The translations under genes and the position numbers were made by a program. Below the pieces are notes generated by a model. That model saw nothing but the letters and a program-made list of their open reading frames with translations. It searched no databases and was not told the DNA's origin. Below, in pieces: positions 32,039-40,342 of a stretch of DNA of 64,000 nt; the stretch's first letter is position 1; every line of letters begins with the position of its first letter. This DNA is from Mucilaginibacter pineti (GTDB taxonomy: Bacteria > Bacteroidota > Bacteroidia > Sphingobacteriales > Sphingobacteriaceae): NCBI RefSeq assembly GCF_900101875.1, contig NZ_FNAI01000003.1, positions 1 through 64,000 on the forward strand, given 5' to 3'.

Positions 32039-32407
32039 TTACTGACCAGGACGTGTTGGCGTTGGGGTGGTTGGTACCGGTGTAGGCGTTGGTGTAGGGC
32101 TTGGTACCGGTGGCGGCGTAGGTACGGGCGATGGATTTGGTGTTGGCGCCGGATCTGTAGGCAGCGGTGTTGGGTTTGGATTAGGGTTTGGAGCCGGTGT
32201 TGGGGTCGGATCTGACGGAACCGGTGGCGGTGTTTTCGGTGTTTTTGGCGCTTTCTTCTTTTTGCCCGGTATGGTATCCGTAGCCATTGATTTTATGATG
32301 TAGGTATTGTTTTTAGATTGATCAGCCGTTTTATGACTGGCCGCAAAAACAACTGAACCTGCAAATAATAATGCGGCAGCTGCAGCTGTTATTTTTAAGT
32401 TTTTCAT
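32039..32407 (-). CDS. Proline-rich secreted protein
   Basis: 122 residues. A signal peptide (ITAAAAALLFAGSVVFAAS), a short segment with TYIIKSMATDTIPGKKKKAP, then about 65 residues of Pro-rich repeats of the types PNPNPNPTP, PTPTPTPVP and PTPPPVPSP. The clean signal, ATG and flanking terminator support a real gene despite low complexity; the opposite strand gives Gly/Val- or Trp/Arg-rich false frames. It probably forms an extended periplasmic or cell-wall-spanning rod; no partner is known. Confidence 0.8.
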   Translation of the reverse strand: MKNLKITAAAAALLFAGSVVFAASHKTADQSKNNTYIIKSMATDTIPGKKKKAPKTPKTPPPVPSDPTPTPAPNPNPNPTPLPTDPAPTPNPSPVPTPPPVPSPTPTPTPVPTTPTPTRPGQ

Positions 32408-32565
32408 GGCGTTTTTCTTTAAATGGTTTAAAAATTAACTAAAAAGATAACGTATTGAATGGTTATTTGTTTTAGTTTATTTGAATAACACCCCGGCAAC
32501 CAAAGCTGATTGTAGTTGCTTTTTATCCAAACAATTTGGTTTTTTAAGCATTAAATGGGTATCGT

Positions 32566-33501
32566 ATGGCATCATCAAATAAATCCATTTATAGCGCGTT
32601 GGCGGCAAACCTGCTTATAGCCATCACCAAGTTTATTGCGGGTATAGTAAGCAACAGCGCCGCCATGATAGCCGAAGGTGTGCACTCGGTTGTTGATACG
32701 GCCAATCAGCTATTGCTGCTGCTGGGTTTATACAAAAGCAAAAAGAAACCCGATGCCACTCATCCCTTTGGCTACGGCAAAGAGCTTTATTTTTATTCGT
32801 TCATCGTATCTATCCTTATTTTTGGTTTGGGCGGCGGGGTATCAATATACCAGGGCGTAACGCATATCCTTCACCCCGATGTACCCGGCGATCCTAAATG
32901 GAGCTACGTGGTATTGGGCATCTCGGTAATATTTGAAGGTTCGTCGTTTATAATAGCCGCAAAAGAGTTTAATAAACTACGCGGCGACCAAACCTGGTGG
33001 CAGGCCATCACAAAAAGTAAGGATCCATCTACATTTTTGGTTTTGTTTGAGGATAGTGCTGCCGTTATTGGGTTATTTATTGTGGCTATTTGCCTGTTTA
33101 TAGGTCATAAATTCCATATCAATTACCTGGATGGTGTTGCATCGTTGCTGGTAGGTATTTTGCTGATAGGCGTATCTATGATACTGGCCCGCGAAAGCCG
33201 CAGCCTGCTCATGGGCGAGGGGATAGGCTCAAACACCAAACAGCGCATTAAAGAAATTGTGGAGGATGATAAAGATGTATTAAAGCTGATGCACATCCTG
33301 TCAACCTATCAATCGCCCAGCGAAATTGTGATGATGCTCATCGTATCATTTGATACCCATCTGGATACTAACGGTATTAACGAAGCCATTTCCCGCATCC
33401 GTAACCGGGTTAAGGATGAGTATAACCTTATTCATTTCCTCATCATCCAACCCGAAACATTTATGGAAAAAGTAAACCCCGATGTGCAAACGTATATTTA
33501 G
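32566..33501 (+). CDS. Cation diffusion facilitator (CDF) transporter
   Basis: 311 residues with six membrane helices. The metal-site pattern is in helix 2 (AEGVHSVVDTANQ, His/Asp) and helix 5 region (NYLDGVASLLVG), preceded by HPFGYGKELYFYSF, a family hallmark. The C-terminal cytoplasmic domain includes KLMHILSTYQSPSEIVMM and HFLIIQPET. It exports divalent metal such as Zn2+ or Mn2+ by proton antiport. Specificity not determinable; no metal regulator is next to it. Confidence 0.93.
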   Translation: MASSNKSIYSALAANLLIAITKFIAGIVSNSAAMIAEGVHSVVDTANQLLLLLGLYKSKKKPDATHPFGYGKELYFYSFIVSILIFGLGGGVSIYQGVTHILHPDVPGDPKWSYVVLGISVIFEGSSFIIAAKEFNKLRGDQTWWQAITKSKDPSTFLVLFEDSAAVIGLFIVAICLFIGHKFHINYLDGVASLLVGILLIGVSMILARESRSLLMGEGIGSNTKQRIKEIVEDDKDVLKLMHILSTYQSPSEIVMMLIVSFDTHLDTNGINEAISRIRNRVKDEYNLIHFLIIQPETFMEKVNPDVQTYI

Positions 33502-33513
33502 TTTGGCGGATGT

Positions 33514-33521
33514 TATATTTG
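33514..33521 (+). promoter_or_regulatory. Candidate -7 element
   Basis: TATATTTG matches TAnnTTTG, 20 bases before the ATG at 33542 and 13 bases after the CDF stop, so the small membrane protein may be transcribed separately. No TTG at the -33 position. Confidence 0.4.
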
Positions 33522-33541
33522 TTCCATAAATAAGCACCCTC

Positions 33542-34048
33542 ATGTATAACGTACAGTCTGCACCGCCGCATCCCCGGTCTGTTTTGAAAGCGATAATAAT
33601 GATCCACGCTGCTTTATTGGTTGCGCAGGTGTTATTTGCCATAGCATCGTACGCTGTAGGTACAAAAACAAAGTATTTTGGAGCTCCGTCTACCCAAATA
33701 CTTTATCTGATAGCGGTGCCCTTAATAGCCGCTGTAAGTTTTGTGGCCTCCAATCTGGTGTTTAAACTATTGGTTGCCAAACTCACCGGCAAAGATACCC
33801 TGGCAGAAAAACTGGTGGGTTATTTAAGCGCCGTAATTGTACGGCTGGCCCTTTTAGAAGGTGCGTCGTTATTTGGTATCGTTGTTTCCTTTATCACCGG
33901 GAATTTACTTTACCTGCTTATAGCCGGCTTGCTTATATTTTATTTTTTAATGGTAAGACCCACTGCTGATAAACTGGAAAGCGATCTGGAACTTACCTAC
34001 GATCAAAAACTGGAGATGGAAGCCACAGACGATAGCGAGGTTAAATAG
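33542..34048 (+). CDS. Hypothetical four-helix membrane protein
   Basis: 168 residues with four hydrophobic helices (about 18-38, 54-76, 90-112, 118-138) and an acidic C-terminal tail (LESDLELTYDQKLEMEATDD). No family recognised. It sits 40 bases after the CDF gene and its last 8 bases overlap the convergent DUF817 gene. Confidence 0.8.
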   Translation: MYNVQSAPPHPRSVLKAIIMIHAALLVAQVLFAIASYAVGTKTKYFGAPSTQILYLIAVPLIAAVSFVASNLVFKLLVAKLTGKDTLAEKLVGYLSAVIVRLALLEGASLFGIVVSFITGNLLYLLIAGLLIFYFLMVRPTADKLESDLELTYDQKLEMEATDDSEVK

Positions 34049-34829
34049 TCACAATCCGCTTGGTGTGTTCTGTAGCGCTTTTTAAAGTTTTTAACTCGGC
34101 CACAATAATAAAGCTTACAATAACCAGGAAACCCCAGGAGCTTATTTTTTGATAATTGACCATTGCCCAGGCATTATGCTGGTAAGCGTATTTCCATGCC
34201 CCAAGAGAAGTGGCCAGGTTTTCGGCAAGCCATATAAAAAAACCAATAAGCAGGAACGATAGTATGGTAGGCATGCGGTAAGCTTTGCCATCTAAATAAA
34301 ACACCACTACCGACCGGCGAAAAAAGTAAATGATGAGCAAGCCGATAGCATACCGTACATCTATAATAAAATGGTTGCTGAAAAAGTTGAGGTATATCAG
34401 CGCGCCGATGATTCGGGCAATGTTGTGGCTGGGCCAGTTGAGTATTTGCAGGTTGAGTCTGCGCCAGGCCTGGCACATATAGCTGGCTACACTGGCATAC
34501 ATAAAGCCGCTGTAGAGGGGGACGCCTAAAAGTTTGGTATAGGCAAGTTCGGGGTAAGTCCATGAGCCAAAATGTACCTTAAACAGTTCCATCAATAAAC
34601 CCAACAGATGGAAGATGCATATTACCAGCACTTCGTCCTTTGTTTCAATTTTGGTGTAATACATAATGGCCTGTATGCTTAGGCAGGCAATCAGCATAAA
34701 ATCATATCGCGGCAAAATATTGGCAAACAAATGCGATAGGGCCAGCATACTAAACACCAGCACGGGAAACAAGCATGACAACGCCTGCTGATACACAAAA
34801 ATTAAAAAGTGGTTGAGGTATGTTTTCAA
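34041..34829 (-). CDS. DUF817 membrane protein
   Basis: 262 residues with seven or eight membrane helices. Family marks are LLGLLMELFKVHFGSWTYPE, GVPLYSGFMYASVASYMCQA and FIWLAENLATSLGAWKYAYQ. The conserved Trp/Glu/Tyr residues near the membrane surface hint at lipid or small-molecule handling, but function is unknown. Third gene of a tight operon (2-base gap to the MpaB-like gene). Its 3' end overlaps the opposing gene by 8 bases. Confidence 0.9.
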   Translation of the reverse strand: MKTYLNHFLIFVYQQALSCLFPVLVFSMLALSHLFANILPRYDFMLIACLSIQAIMYYTKIETKDEVLVICIFHLLGLLMELFKVHFGSWTYPELAYTKLLGVPLYSGFMYASVASYMCQAWRRLNLQILNWPSHNIARIIGALIYLNFFSNHFIIDVRYAIGLLIIYFFRRSVVVFYLDGKAYRMPTILSFLLIGFFIWLAENLATSLGAWKYAYQHNAWAMVNYQKISSWGFLVIVSFIIVAELKTLKSATEHTKRIVTI

Positions 34830-34831
34830 TT

Positions 34832-35605
34832 TTATTTCTGCTGATGATAAGGACTGTCCATTGCGATGATCTGCGCTTTATACTCGGCAGGCAGCAGGGC
34901 ATTACGTAAAAAGGCTTCGGCACGTATTGTTTTTAACAACTTGTAACCCCAGATGATGGGCAGCAGCCAGGCTTGATTGCCTAATTTAAGCAGTTTGCGC
35001 ACCTGCGGCGGGGCCACCAGCAATTGCGCCTGTTTTAGTATTTGGTAACGTGCCGTGCCCAAATGTTTTTTATACTGGCGATAAAGATCAACCGTTAATT
35101 CTCCGCTCACAAGATTCTGCTGCAAGTGATCCTGACGCATGCGCAGGTATTCGGCGTAATCAACAGGTAAACCTGTAAGCTGCATCCGCAGGCCAACCCG
35201 GTTAAAAACTGCGAATGTTTCGGCCTTTTCCGCTTCGGTAAGTTTGCGTTCCAGTAGTTCATAAGAGCGGATGGACAGGTCGATAAGCAGGAACAGTACA
35301 TCACGGTAGGCCCAATCTGGAATTTGTGCGCCGCGATGGGCCTCAACGCCTTTATGTATGGCGTTAATTTTGTCGATGGACTTTAAGGCGGCTTCCTGGT
35401 CCGAAAATATGATCTGCCGGGAGTAAGCTACTGTTGAAAACAACCTCGCCAGCGGATCTGCCGGCAGGCGACCGGTATAGTATAGCCAGTCTACCGCTTT
35501 ATTCAGGGCAAACTCGGCTGCGGCACCGGCAAAAATAAACAGGATGGTATCGGCCTTACCCCAAATCCTGCGCACTATTGAATCCTCGTTTACAAAATAC
35601 TCCAT
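34832..35605 (-). CDS. MpaB/rubber-oxygenase family protein (DUF2236)
   Basis: 257 residues with the DUF2236 layout: FIFAGAAAEFALNKAVDWLY, PLARLFSTVAYSRQIIF, the conserved HKGVEAHRG-type loop, then YRDVLFLLIDLSIRSYELLE and DYAEYLRMRQDHLQ. Family members include the haem latex-clearing proteins and MpaB oxygenase; a haem-ligand His could lie in INAIHKGVEAH. Whether this is an active oxygenase cannot be judged. It lies between DUF2809 and DUF817 genes with gaps of one and two bases. Confidence 0.83.
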   Translation of the reverse strand: MEYFVNEDSIVRRIWGKADTILFIFAGAAAEFALNKAVDWLYYTGRLPADPLARLFSTVAYSRQIIFSDQEAALKSIDKINAIHKGVEAHRGAQIPDWAYRDVLFLLIDLSIRSYELLERKLTEAEKAETFAVFNRVGLRMQLTGLPVDYAEYLRMRQDHLQQNLVSGELTVDLYRQYKKHLGTARYQILKQAQLLVAPPQVRKLLKLGNQAWLLPIIWGYKLLKTIRAEAFLRNALLPAEYKAQIIAMDSPYHQQK

Positions 35606-35606
35606 A

Positions 35607-36002
35607 TCAGTTAACGCTTTTATTAATCGGGGCCATGTAAATCATCTTTGTTCTTTCAATGGCAATCACCAGCGAAATGCCCAATGTGTAGCAAAGCATA
35701 TCTGCCCATGAAAATGTGCTGCCTAATAAGATAACTGCTGCTTTTGATTGCTGCAAACCCAGTAAGTGTACCAAATGAAAGTATTGCGAACCTTCTACCA
35801 GGTAAGCAAAAAGTAGTACGTAAATGGCCACAGGAACGGCCGGTTTACTAAAAAAAGTTTTTACAAAGCAGTACAGCAATATCACCACCAAAAAATCCCC
35901 GCCAAATGGTCTGATAACTACATCGTGCACATATGTGCCAATGAATATTTCTATCAGCAATAGCAGTAGGGTAAGGGCGAAGTAGATTTTATTAAATTGC
36001 AT
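35607..36002 (-). CDS. DUF2809 membrane protein
   Basis: 131 residues from the ATG at 36002 (MQFNKIYFALTLLLLLIEIF); the longer frame from 36077 adds a non-typical sequence. Four helices; family marks are THDV-like FIGTYVHDVVIRPFGGDFLV and EGSQYFHLVHLLGLQ, FSWADMLCYTLGI. Function unknown; often near rhomboid or VanZ-like genes. First gene of the three-gene operon ending at 34041. Confidence 0.87.
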   Translation of the reverse strand: MQFNKIYFALTLLLLLIEIFIGTYVHDVVIRPFGGDFLVVILLYCFVKTFFSKPAVPVAIYVLLFAYLVEGSQYFHLVHLLGLQQSKAAVILLGSTFSWADMLCYTLGISLVIAIERTKMIYMAPINKSVN

Positions 36003-36138
36003 AATTAAAAAGTACTTTGTATTGCAAAGTAAATTACAATTATTTGTATTTGCAAGTTTGTGCTGCACAAATTTCATGGTATAAAAACATAATTATTACA
36101 AGTCATTGTTTAATTTGGGTGGCTTATATACATCTGCT

Positions 36139-36699
36139 ATGAATAACACATCCGAACTGGAAAAAATGATTGCCGGCGAGCTTTACAATGCCTGCGATGC
36201 GGAATTAGTGGCCCTGCGCTCAAAAGCCCGCGTGCTTTTTACACAATACAATGCCGCCGATTATGATGACAAGCAAACAAAACTTAACGTTTTAAAGGAG
36301 CTGTTTGGGGGTATTAAGGGCGCTATAGATATACAATCGCCATTTTACTGCGATTATGGTTTTAACATATTCGCGGGCGATAATGTGTTCATGAATTTTA
36401 ATTGTATCATACTGGATTGTGCACGTGTTACCTTTGGCGATAATGTTTTTTTAGCGCCAAACGTGCAGCTATACACGGCCTACCATCCCATAATTGCAGC
36501 AGAACGAATTAAAGGACCTGAATATGCTGCGCCGATTACCATAGGTAACAACGTGTGGCTTGGCGGAGGCGTTATTGTTTGCCCCGGTGTAACCATAGGT
36601 GATAATACTACTATAGGCGCGGGGAGCGTGGTTACGAAGGATATCCCCGCAAACGTGGTAGCGGTTGGCAATCCTTGCAGGGTTATAAAGGAGTTGTAA
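36139..36699 (+). CDS. Sugar O-acetyltransferase (maltose/galactoside type)
   Basis: 186 residues from the ATG at 36139 (MNNTSELEKMIAGELYNACD); an in-frame TTG at 36106 is unlikely. The N-terminal maltose acetyltransferase helix pair (EKMIAGELYNACDAELV) precedes a left-handed beta helix of hexapeptide repeats (INIFAGDNVFMNFNC, ITIGNNVWLGGGVIVCPGVT, TIGAGSVVTKDI). The catalytic His is in YTAYHPI. It acetylates sugars with acetyl-CoA in a cytoplasmic trimer. The C-terminus VGNPCRVIKEL is standard. Confidence 0.95.
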   Translation: MNNTSELEKMIAGELYNACDAELVALRSKARVLFTQYNAADYDDKQTKLNVLKELFGGIKGAIDIQSPFYCDYGFNIFAGDNVFMNFNCIILDCARVTFGDNVFLAPNVQLYTAYHPIIAAERIKGPEYAAPITIGNNVWLGGGVIVCPGVTIGDNTTIGAGSVVTKDIPANVVAVGNPCRVIKEL

Positions 36700-36711
36700 A
36701 ACTGACTAATA

Positions 36712-37320
36712 TTAATGCTTTTTTTCGCCTGCAAATAATTTCTCGCCGGCTTCTATGCTGGTAGCCAGCTTATTTTCGCCGGGAGGTTTGGGGCAGGCGT
36801 AGCCGCCGCTGAACGCGCAGTAGGGGTTGTAGGCTTTGTTAAAATCGATAGTTACTTTGCCGTATTTAATATCTCCAATACGCAGGTCAATGTACCTGCC
36901 GCCGCCGTAAGTGGTAAGGCTATTGGTATCGTCGGTAAAAGGCAGAAAAAGGTAATCGGCATACTGCGGATTATTGGCCAGGGCTAAACTTTTATAAATG
37001 GTAAGTTCATACGGTTTGCCTTTAAGCGTAAAATTAAGTACGGCGTAACGGGCATAACCGCTTCCTGTTCCGCTAAATACGGGCATTACAAAGGGTGTTT
37101 CGTTAATCAGAATTTTTGCGTTGGCTACGACCCTGTAGGTGCTATCGGCACCATAAAAACGCAAAAACTGCAGGTCGTCTTTCTTTAGCGGACTACCTGC
37201 ATCTGACAAAAAATCTGCTGCATAGCTTTTACGATGTTCGGCAATAAGTGTTTTATAATCCTGGCTGTAACACTTTAGGCTTATCATCAAAAGTATAAGG
37301 AGGCAGTATTTGCGTTTCAT
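36712..37320 (-). CDS. Secreted DUF1684 protein
   Basis: 202 residues from the ATG at 37320 (MKRKYCLLILLMISLKCYSQ, signal peptide). DUF1684 marks: the N-terminal helix YKTLIAEHRKSYAADFLSDA, SPLKKDDLQFLRFYGADSTY, LFLPFTDDTNSLTTYGGGRY and the Cys-containing KAYNPYCAFSGGYACPKPPG. Function of this periplasmic family is unknown. The frame could extend 42 codons upstream, but that part has no family similarity. Confidence 0.91.
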   Translation of the reverse strand: MKRKYCLLILLMISLKCYSQDYKTLIAEHRKSYAADFLSDAGSPLKKDDLQFLRFYGADSTYRVVANAKILINETPFVMPVFSGTGSGYARYAVLNFTLKGKPYELTIYKSLALANNPQYADYLFLPFTDDTNSLTTYGGGRYIDLRIGDIKYGKVTIDFNKAYNPYCAFSGGYACPKPPGENKLATSIEAGEKLFAGEKKH

Positions 37321-37343
37321 GGCCGAATATACAGATTTAGGTA

Positions 37344-37377
37344 AAAGGATAAAGGATAAAGGAATAAAGGAATAAAG
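37344..37377. repeat. Short tandem repeat AAAGGAT / AAAGGAAT
   Basis: Two AAAGGAT units followed by two AAAGGAAT units between the DUF1684 and mutS starts. Purine-rich, possibly slippage-prone. Confidence 0.75.
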
Positions 37378-37479
37378 ATCGCAATGCAAGCATAATCCAC
37401 AATTCCTCAACTTTTCCACAATGAGGTAAAACCCCACCCAATGCATTAACTTTACCCGATTAATAAAAGGAGCAACCGC

Positions 37480-40089
37480 TTGGCTAAAGATACTACCAAA
37501 GAAACCCCCTTAATGCAGCAATATAACGCTATAAAGGTTAAGTACCCAGGTGCTTTGCTGCTTTTTCGCGTGGGTGATTTTTACGAAACTTTTGGAGAAG
37601 ATGCCATTAAGGCCGCCGGTATATTGGGTATTGTGCTTACCCGCCGCGGTAATGGCGTGGGTACACATATCGAGCTGGCGGGCTTTCCGCACCATTCGCT
37701 GGATACCTACCTGCCAAAGCTGGTACGTGCCGGGCAGCGTGTAGCCATCTGCGATCAGTTGGAAGACCCAAAAGCCACCAAAACCATTGTTAAGCGTGGT
37801 GTTACCGAACTGGTAACCCCCGGCGTGGCCACCAATGATAACATACTGCACCAAAAAAGCAATAATTACCTGGCTTCGCTGCATTTTGAGAAGAACACCA
37901 TCGGCATTGCCCTTATAGATATTTCAACCGGCGAGTTTTTGACCGCGCAGGGTAACAGCGATTATATTGATAAGCTGCTGCAAAGCTTTTCGCCAAGCGA
38001 GGTAATATACCCAAAGAGCCGCAGTAAGGATTTTAAGGATGATTACGGCGATCGTTTCTATACTTATGCCCTGGACGAATGGCCTTACAGCGGCGATTAC
38101 GCTACCGAAACACTGCTTAAACACTTTGGCGTAAAATCATTAAAGGGATTTGGGATAGATAAGCTAAACCTGGGCATTATAGCCGCGGGCGTGGCCATTC
38201 ATTACCTTAACGAAACCGAACACCGCAACCTGCAGCACATTAGTGCTATCGGCCGAATTGAAGAGGACAGGTACCTGTGGCTGGATAGGTTCAGTATCCG
38301 TAACCTGGAACTGGTTGGATCAACCAACGAGAATGCGCTGACCCTGGTTGATGTGCTTGACCATACCTGCTCGCCTATGGGCGCACGCCTGTTGCGCCGC
38401 TGGATAGTGATGCCGCTTAAGGAGATAAAACCCATCAACGATCGTCTGGGCGTAGTGGAATACATGATAGCCCATGAAGAACTACGCGAGAACCTTCAAA
38501 ATCAGATCAGGCAAATAGGCGATCTGGAAAGATTGATTTCCAAAATAGGTTTGCAAAAGGCCAACCCACGTGAGGTTTGTCAGCTTAAAAAAGCGTTAAT
38601 GGCCATTGGCGCCATTAAAAAAATAGCCGAAACATCTGAAAGTTTACCATTACGCGCTATAGGTGAGCAGCTTAATCCATGTGTGCTCATCTGCGAAAAA
38701 ATAGAACGCGAACTGCACCCCGAGCCGCCGGTAATGATTGTAAAAGGCTCGGTAATGAACGAGGGTATTAACGAGGAACTGGACAGGCTGCGCAAAATAG
38801 CTTTCGGCGGTAAAGGTTACCTGCTCGAAATTCAAAAACGCGAGGCTGAATCGACGGGTATTCCGTCGCTTAAAGTATCGTTCAATAATGTGTTTGGCTA
38901 TTACCTGGAGGTTACGCACAGTCACCGCGACAAGGTACCTTCAGAATGGATCCGTAAGCAAACGCTGGTGAACGCCGAGCGCTATATTACGCCCGAACTT
39001 AAAGAATACGAAGAACAAATTTTGGGTGCCGAGGAAAAGATCCTGGTTATTGAAACCCGCTTATATAACGATCTGCTGTATTCGCTTGCCGAATATATTA
39101 AGCCTATACAGCTTAACGCACAGCTGATTGCCCGTTTGGATGTGCTGCTTAACTTTGCAACCATCTCCATAAAAAACTACTACGCCAAACCCGAGATGAA
39201 TGAAAGCCGTGTGCTGGATATCAAGGGCGGCCGTCATCCGGTGATAGAAAAGAATTTGCCCCTGGGCGAAAGTTATATTACCAATGATGTTTATCTCGAT
39301 TCGGAAACGCAGCAGATCATCATTATTACCGGCCCCAACATGGCGGGTAAGTCGGCTCTGTTAAGACAAACCGGCTTGATTGTGCTTATGGCGCAGATGG
39401 GATGCTTTGTGCCGGCTAAATCAGCCTCTATTGGTTTGGTTGATAAGATCTTTACAAGGGTAGGAGCATCGGATAACCTGTCGTCGGGCGAATCGACCTT
39501 TATGGTGGAGATGAACGAAACGGCCAGTATCCTCAATAATATATCCGACAGGAGTTTGATTCTGCTGGATGAGATCGGTCGTGGTACCTCTACTTATGAC
39601 GGTATCTCCATAGCATGGTCAATTGCCGAATACCTGCATAGCCACCCGGCTGCAAAGGCAAAAACATTGTTTGCCACCCACTACCACGAGTTAAATGAGT
39701 TGAGCAACACATTTAACCGGATAAAAAACTTTAATGTATCGGTAAAAGAGGTTGGGCAGCAGATCATTTTCCTGCGTAAACTGGTACCCGGCGGCAGCGA
39801 GCACAGTTTCGGGATTCACGTAGCCAAGCTGGCGGGCATGCCTCAAAAGGTGCTGACGCGTGCCAACGAAATACTGAAGAAACTGGAAAACGAGCGTACG
39901 GGCGGTGAGCATATAAAAGAAAGTATCCGCAAGGTGCAAAAGCAAGCCGTACAGATGCAGATGTTTTCTATAGATGACCCCGTATTGGTAAAGATCCGCG
40001 ATACCCTGAACAACCTCGATGTAAATACCCTAACCCCTGTAGAGGCCCTCATGAAACTCGACGAGATACAACGGGTGATAAAATCGTAG
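37480..40089 (+). CDS. mutS: DNA mismatch repair protein MutS
   Basis: 869 residues, standard length. The mismatch-reading Phe-x-Glu is in [12 protein letters not shown] near residue 30; the ATPase has Walker [14 protein letters not shown] near 620, then [11 protein letters not shown] and Walker [17 protein letters not shown] near 692, and FATHYHEL. The start is TTG at 37480 ([12 protein letters not shown], a conserved N-terminus), preceded by AAAGGAGC, a rare good Shine-Dalgarno for this group; the first ATG at 37513 would drop eleven conserved residues. MutS recognises mispairs and starts repair with MutL, which is not nearby. Confidence 0.97.
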   Translation: MAKDTTKETPLMQQYNAIKVKYPGALLLFRVGDFYETFGEDAIKAAGILGIVLTRRGNGVGTHIELAGFPHHSLDTYLPKLVRAGQRVAICDQLEDPKATKTIVKRGVTELVTPGVATNDNILHQKSNNYLASLHFEKNTIGIALIDISTGEFLTAQGNSDYIDKLLQSFSPSEVIYPKSRSKDFKDDYGDRFYTYALDEWPYSGDYATETLLKHFGVKSLKGFGIDKLNLGIIAAGVAIHYLNETEHRNLQHISAIGRIEEDRYLWLDRFSIRNLELVGSTNENALTLVDVLDHTCSPMGARLLRRWIVMPLKEIKPINDRLGVVEYMIAHEELRENLQNQIRQIGDLERLISKIGLQKANPREVCQLKKALMAIGAIKKIAETSESLPLRAIGEQLNPCVLICEKIERELHPEPPVMIVKGSVMNEGINEELDRLRKIAFGGKGYLLEIQKREAESTGIPSLKVSFNNVFGYYLEVTHSHRDKVPSEWIRKQTLVNAERYITPELKEYEEQILGAEEKILVIETRLYNDLLYSLAEYIKPIQLNAQLIARLDVLLNFATISIKNYYAKPEMNESRVLDIKGGRHPVIEKNLPLGESYITNDVYLDSETQQIIIITGPNMAGKSALLRQTGLIVLMAQMGCFVPAKSASIGLVDKIFTRVGASDNLSSGESTFMVEMNETASILNNISDRSLILLDEIGRGTSTYDGISIAWSIAEYLHSHPAAKAKTLFATHYHELNELSNTFNRIKNFNVSVKEVGQQIIFLRKLVPGGSEHSFGIHVAKLAGMPQKVLTRANEILKKLENERTGGEHIKESIRKVQKQAVQMQMFSIDDPVLVKIRDTLNNLDVNTLTPVEALMKLDEIQRVIKS

Positions 40090-40145
40090 GCTTTTGATGT
40101 GCAGATTTTAGATTTCAGATGTGCAGATTGATCTTAAAACTAACT

Positions 40146-40223
40146 TGTCATTCTGAGGAACGAAGAATCTATTGTACGATATGTAAGCCGCTTAATAGAT
40201 TCTTCGCTACGCTCAGAATGACA
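40146..40223. repeat. Dispersed palindromic repeat, family A copy 3
   Basis: TGTCATTCTGAGGAACGAAG on the left pairs with CTTCGCTACGCTCAGAATGACA on the right; inner AATCTATT/AATAGATT extends the stem. 56 bases after mutS. Confidence 0.85.
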
Positions 40224-40229
40224 GGAGTT

Positions 40230-40276
40230 TTTCATGAAAAAGGCCTCTGCATTATGCAGAGGCCTTTTTCATGAAA
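40230..40276. terminator. Hairpin terminator
   Basis: TTTCATGAAAAAGGCCTCTG (from 40230) pairs with CAGAGGCCTTTTTCATGAAA (to 40276); the full 22-bp stem has a 3-base loop. It ends the mutS transcript and probably works in both directions. Confidence 0.85.
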
Positions 40277-40288
40277 ATAGTATTCTTA

Positions 40289-40321
40289 AGACTTACGAAG
40301 TTTTTAAAACTTCGTAAGTCT
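40289..40321 (-). terminator. Hairpin terminator for the M1 peptidase gene
   Basis: AGACTTACGAAGTTT (40289-40303) pairs with AAACTTCGTAAGTCT (40307-40321); it is 22 bases beyond the stop of the minus-strand peptidase gene at 40343. Confidence 0.8.
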
Positions 40322-40342
40322 GTTCTTTAATAAATTTAATTT

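Noticed and set aside
32000..32303. Forward Trp/Arg-rich and Gly/Val-rich frames
   Set aside because: They are antisense to the proline-rich gene, which has a signal peptide and a sensible start; the composition is a mirror of its repeats.
34174..34563. 129-codon reverse frame in another register
   Set aside because: Lies within the DUF817 gene on the same strand but out of frame; DUF817 is the recognised family.
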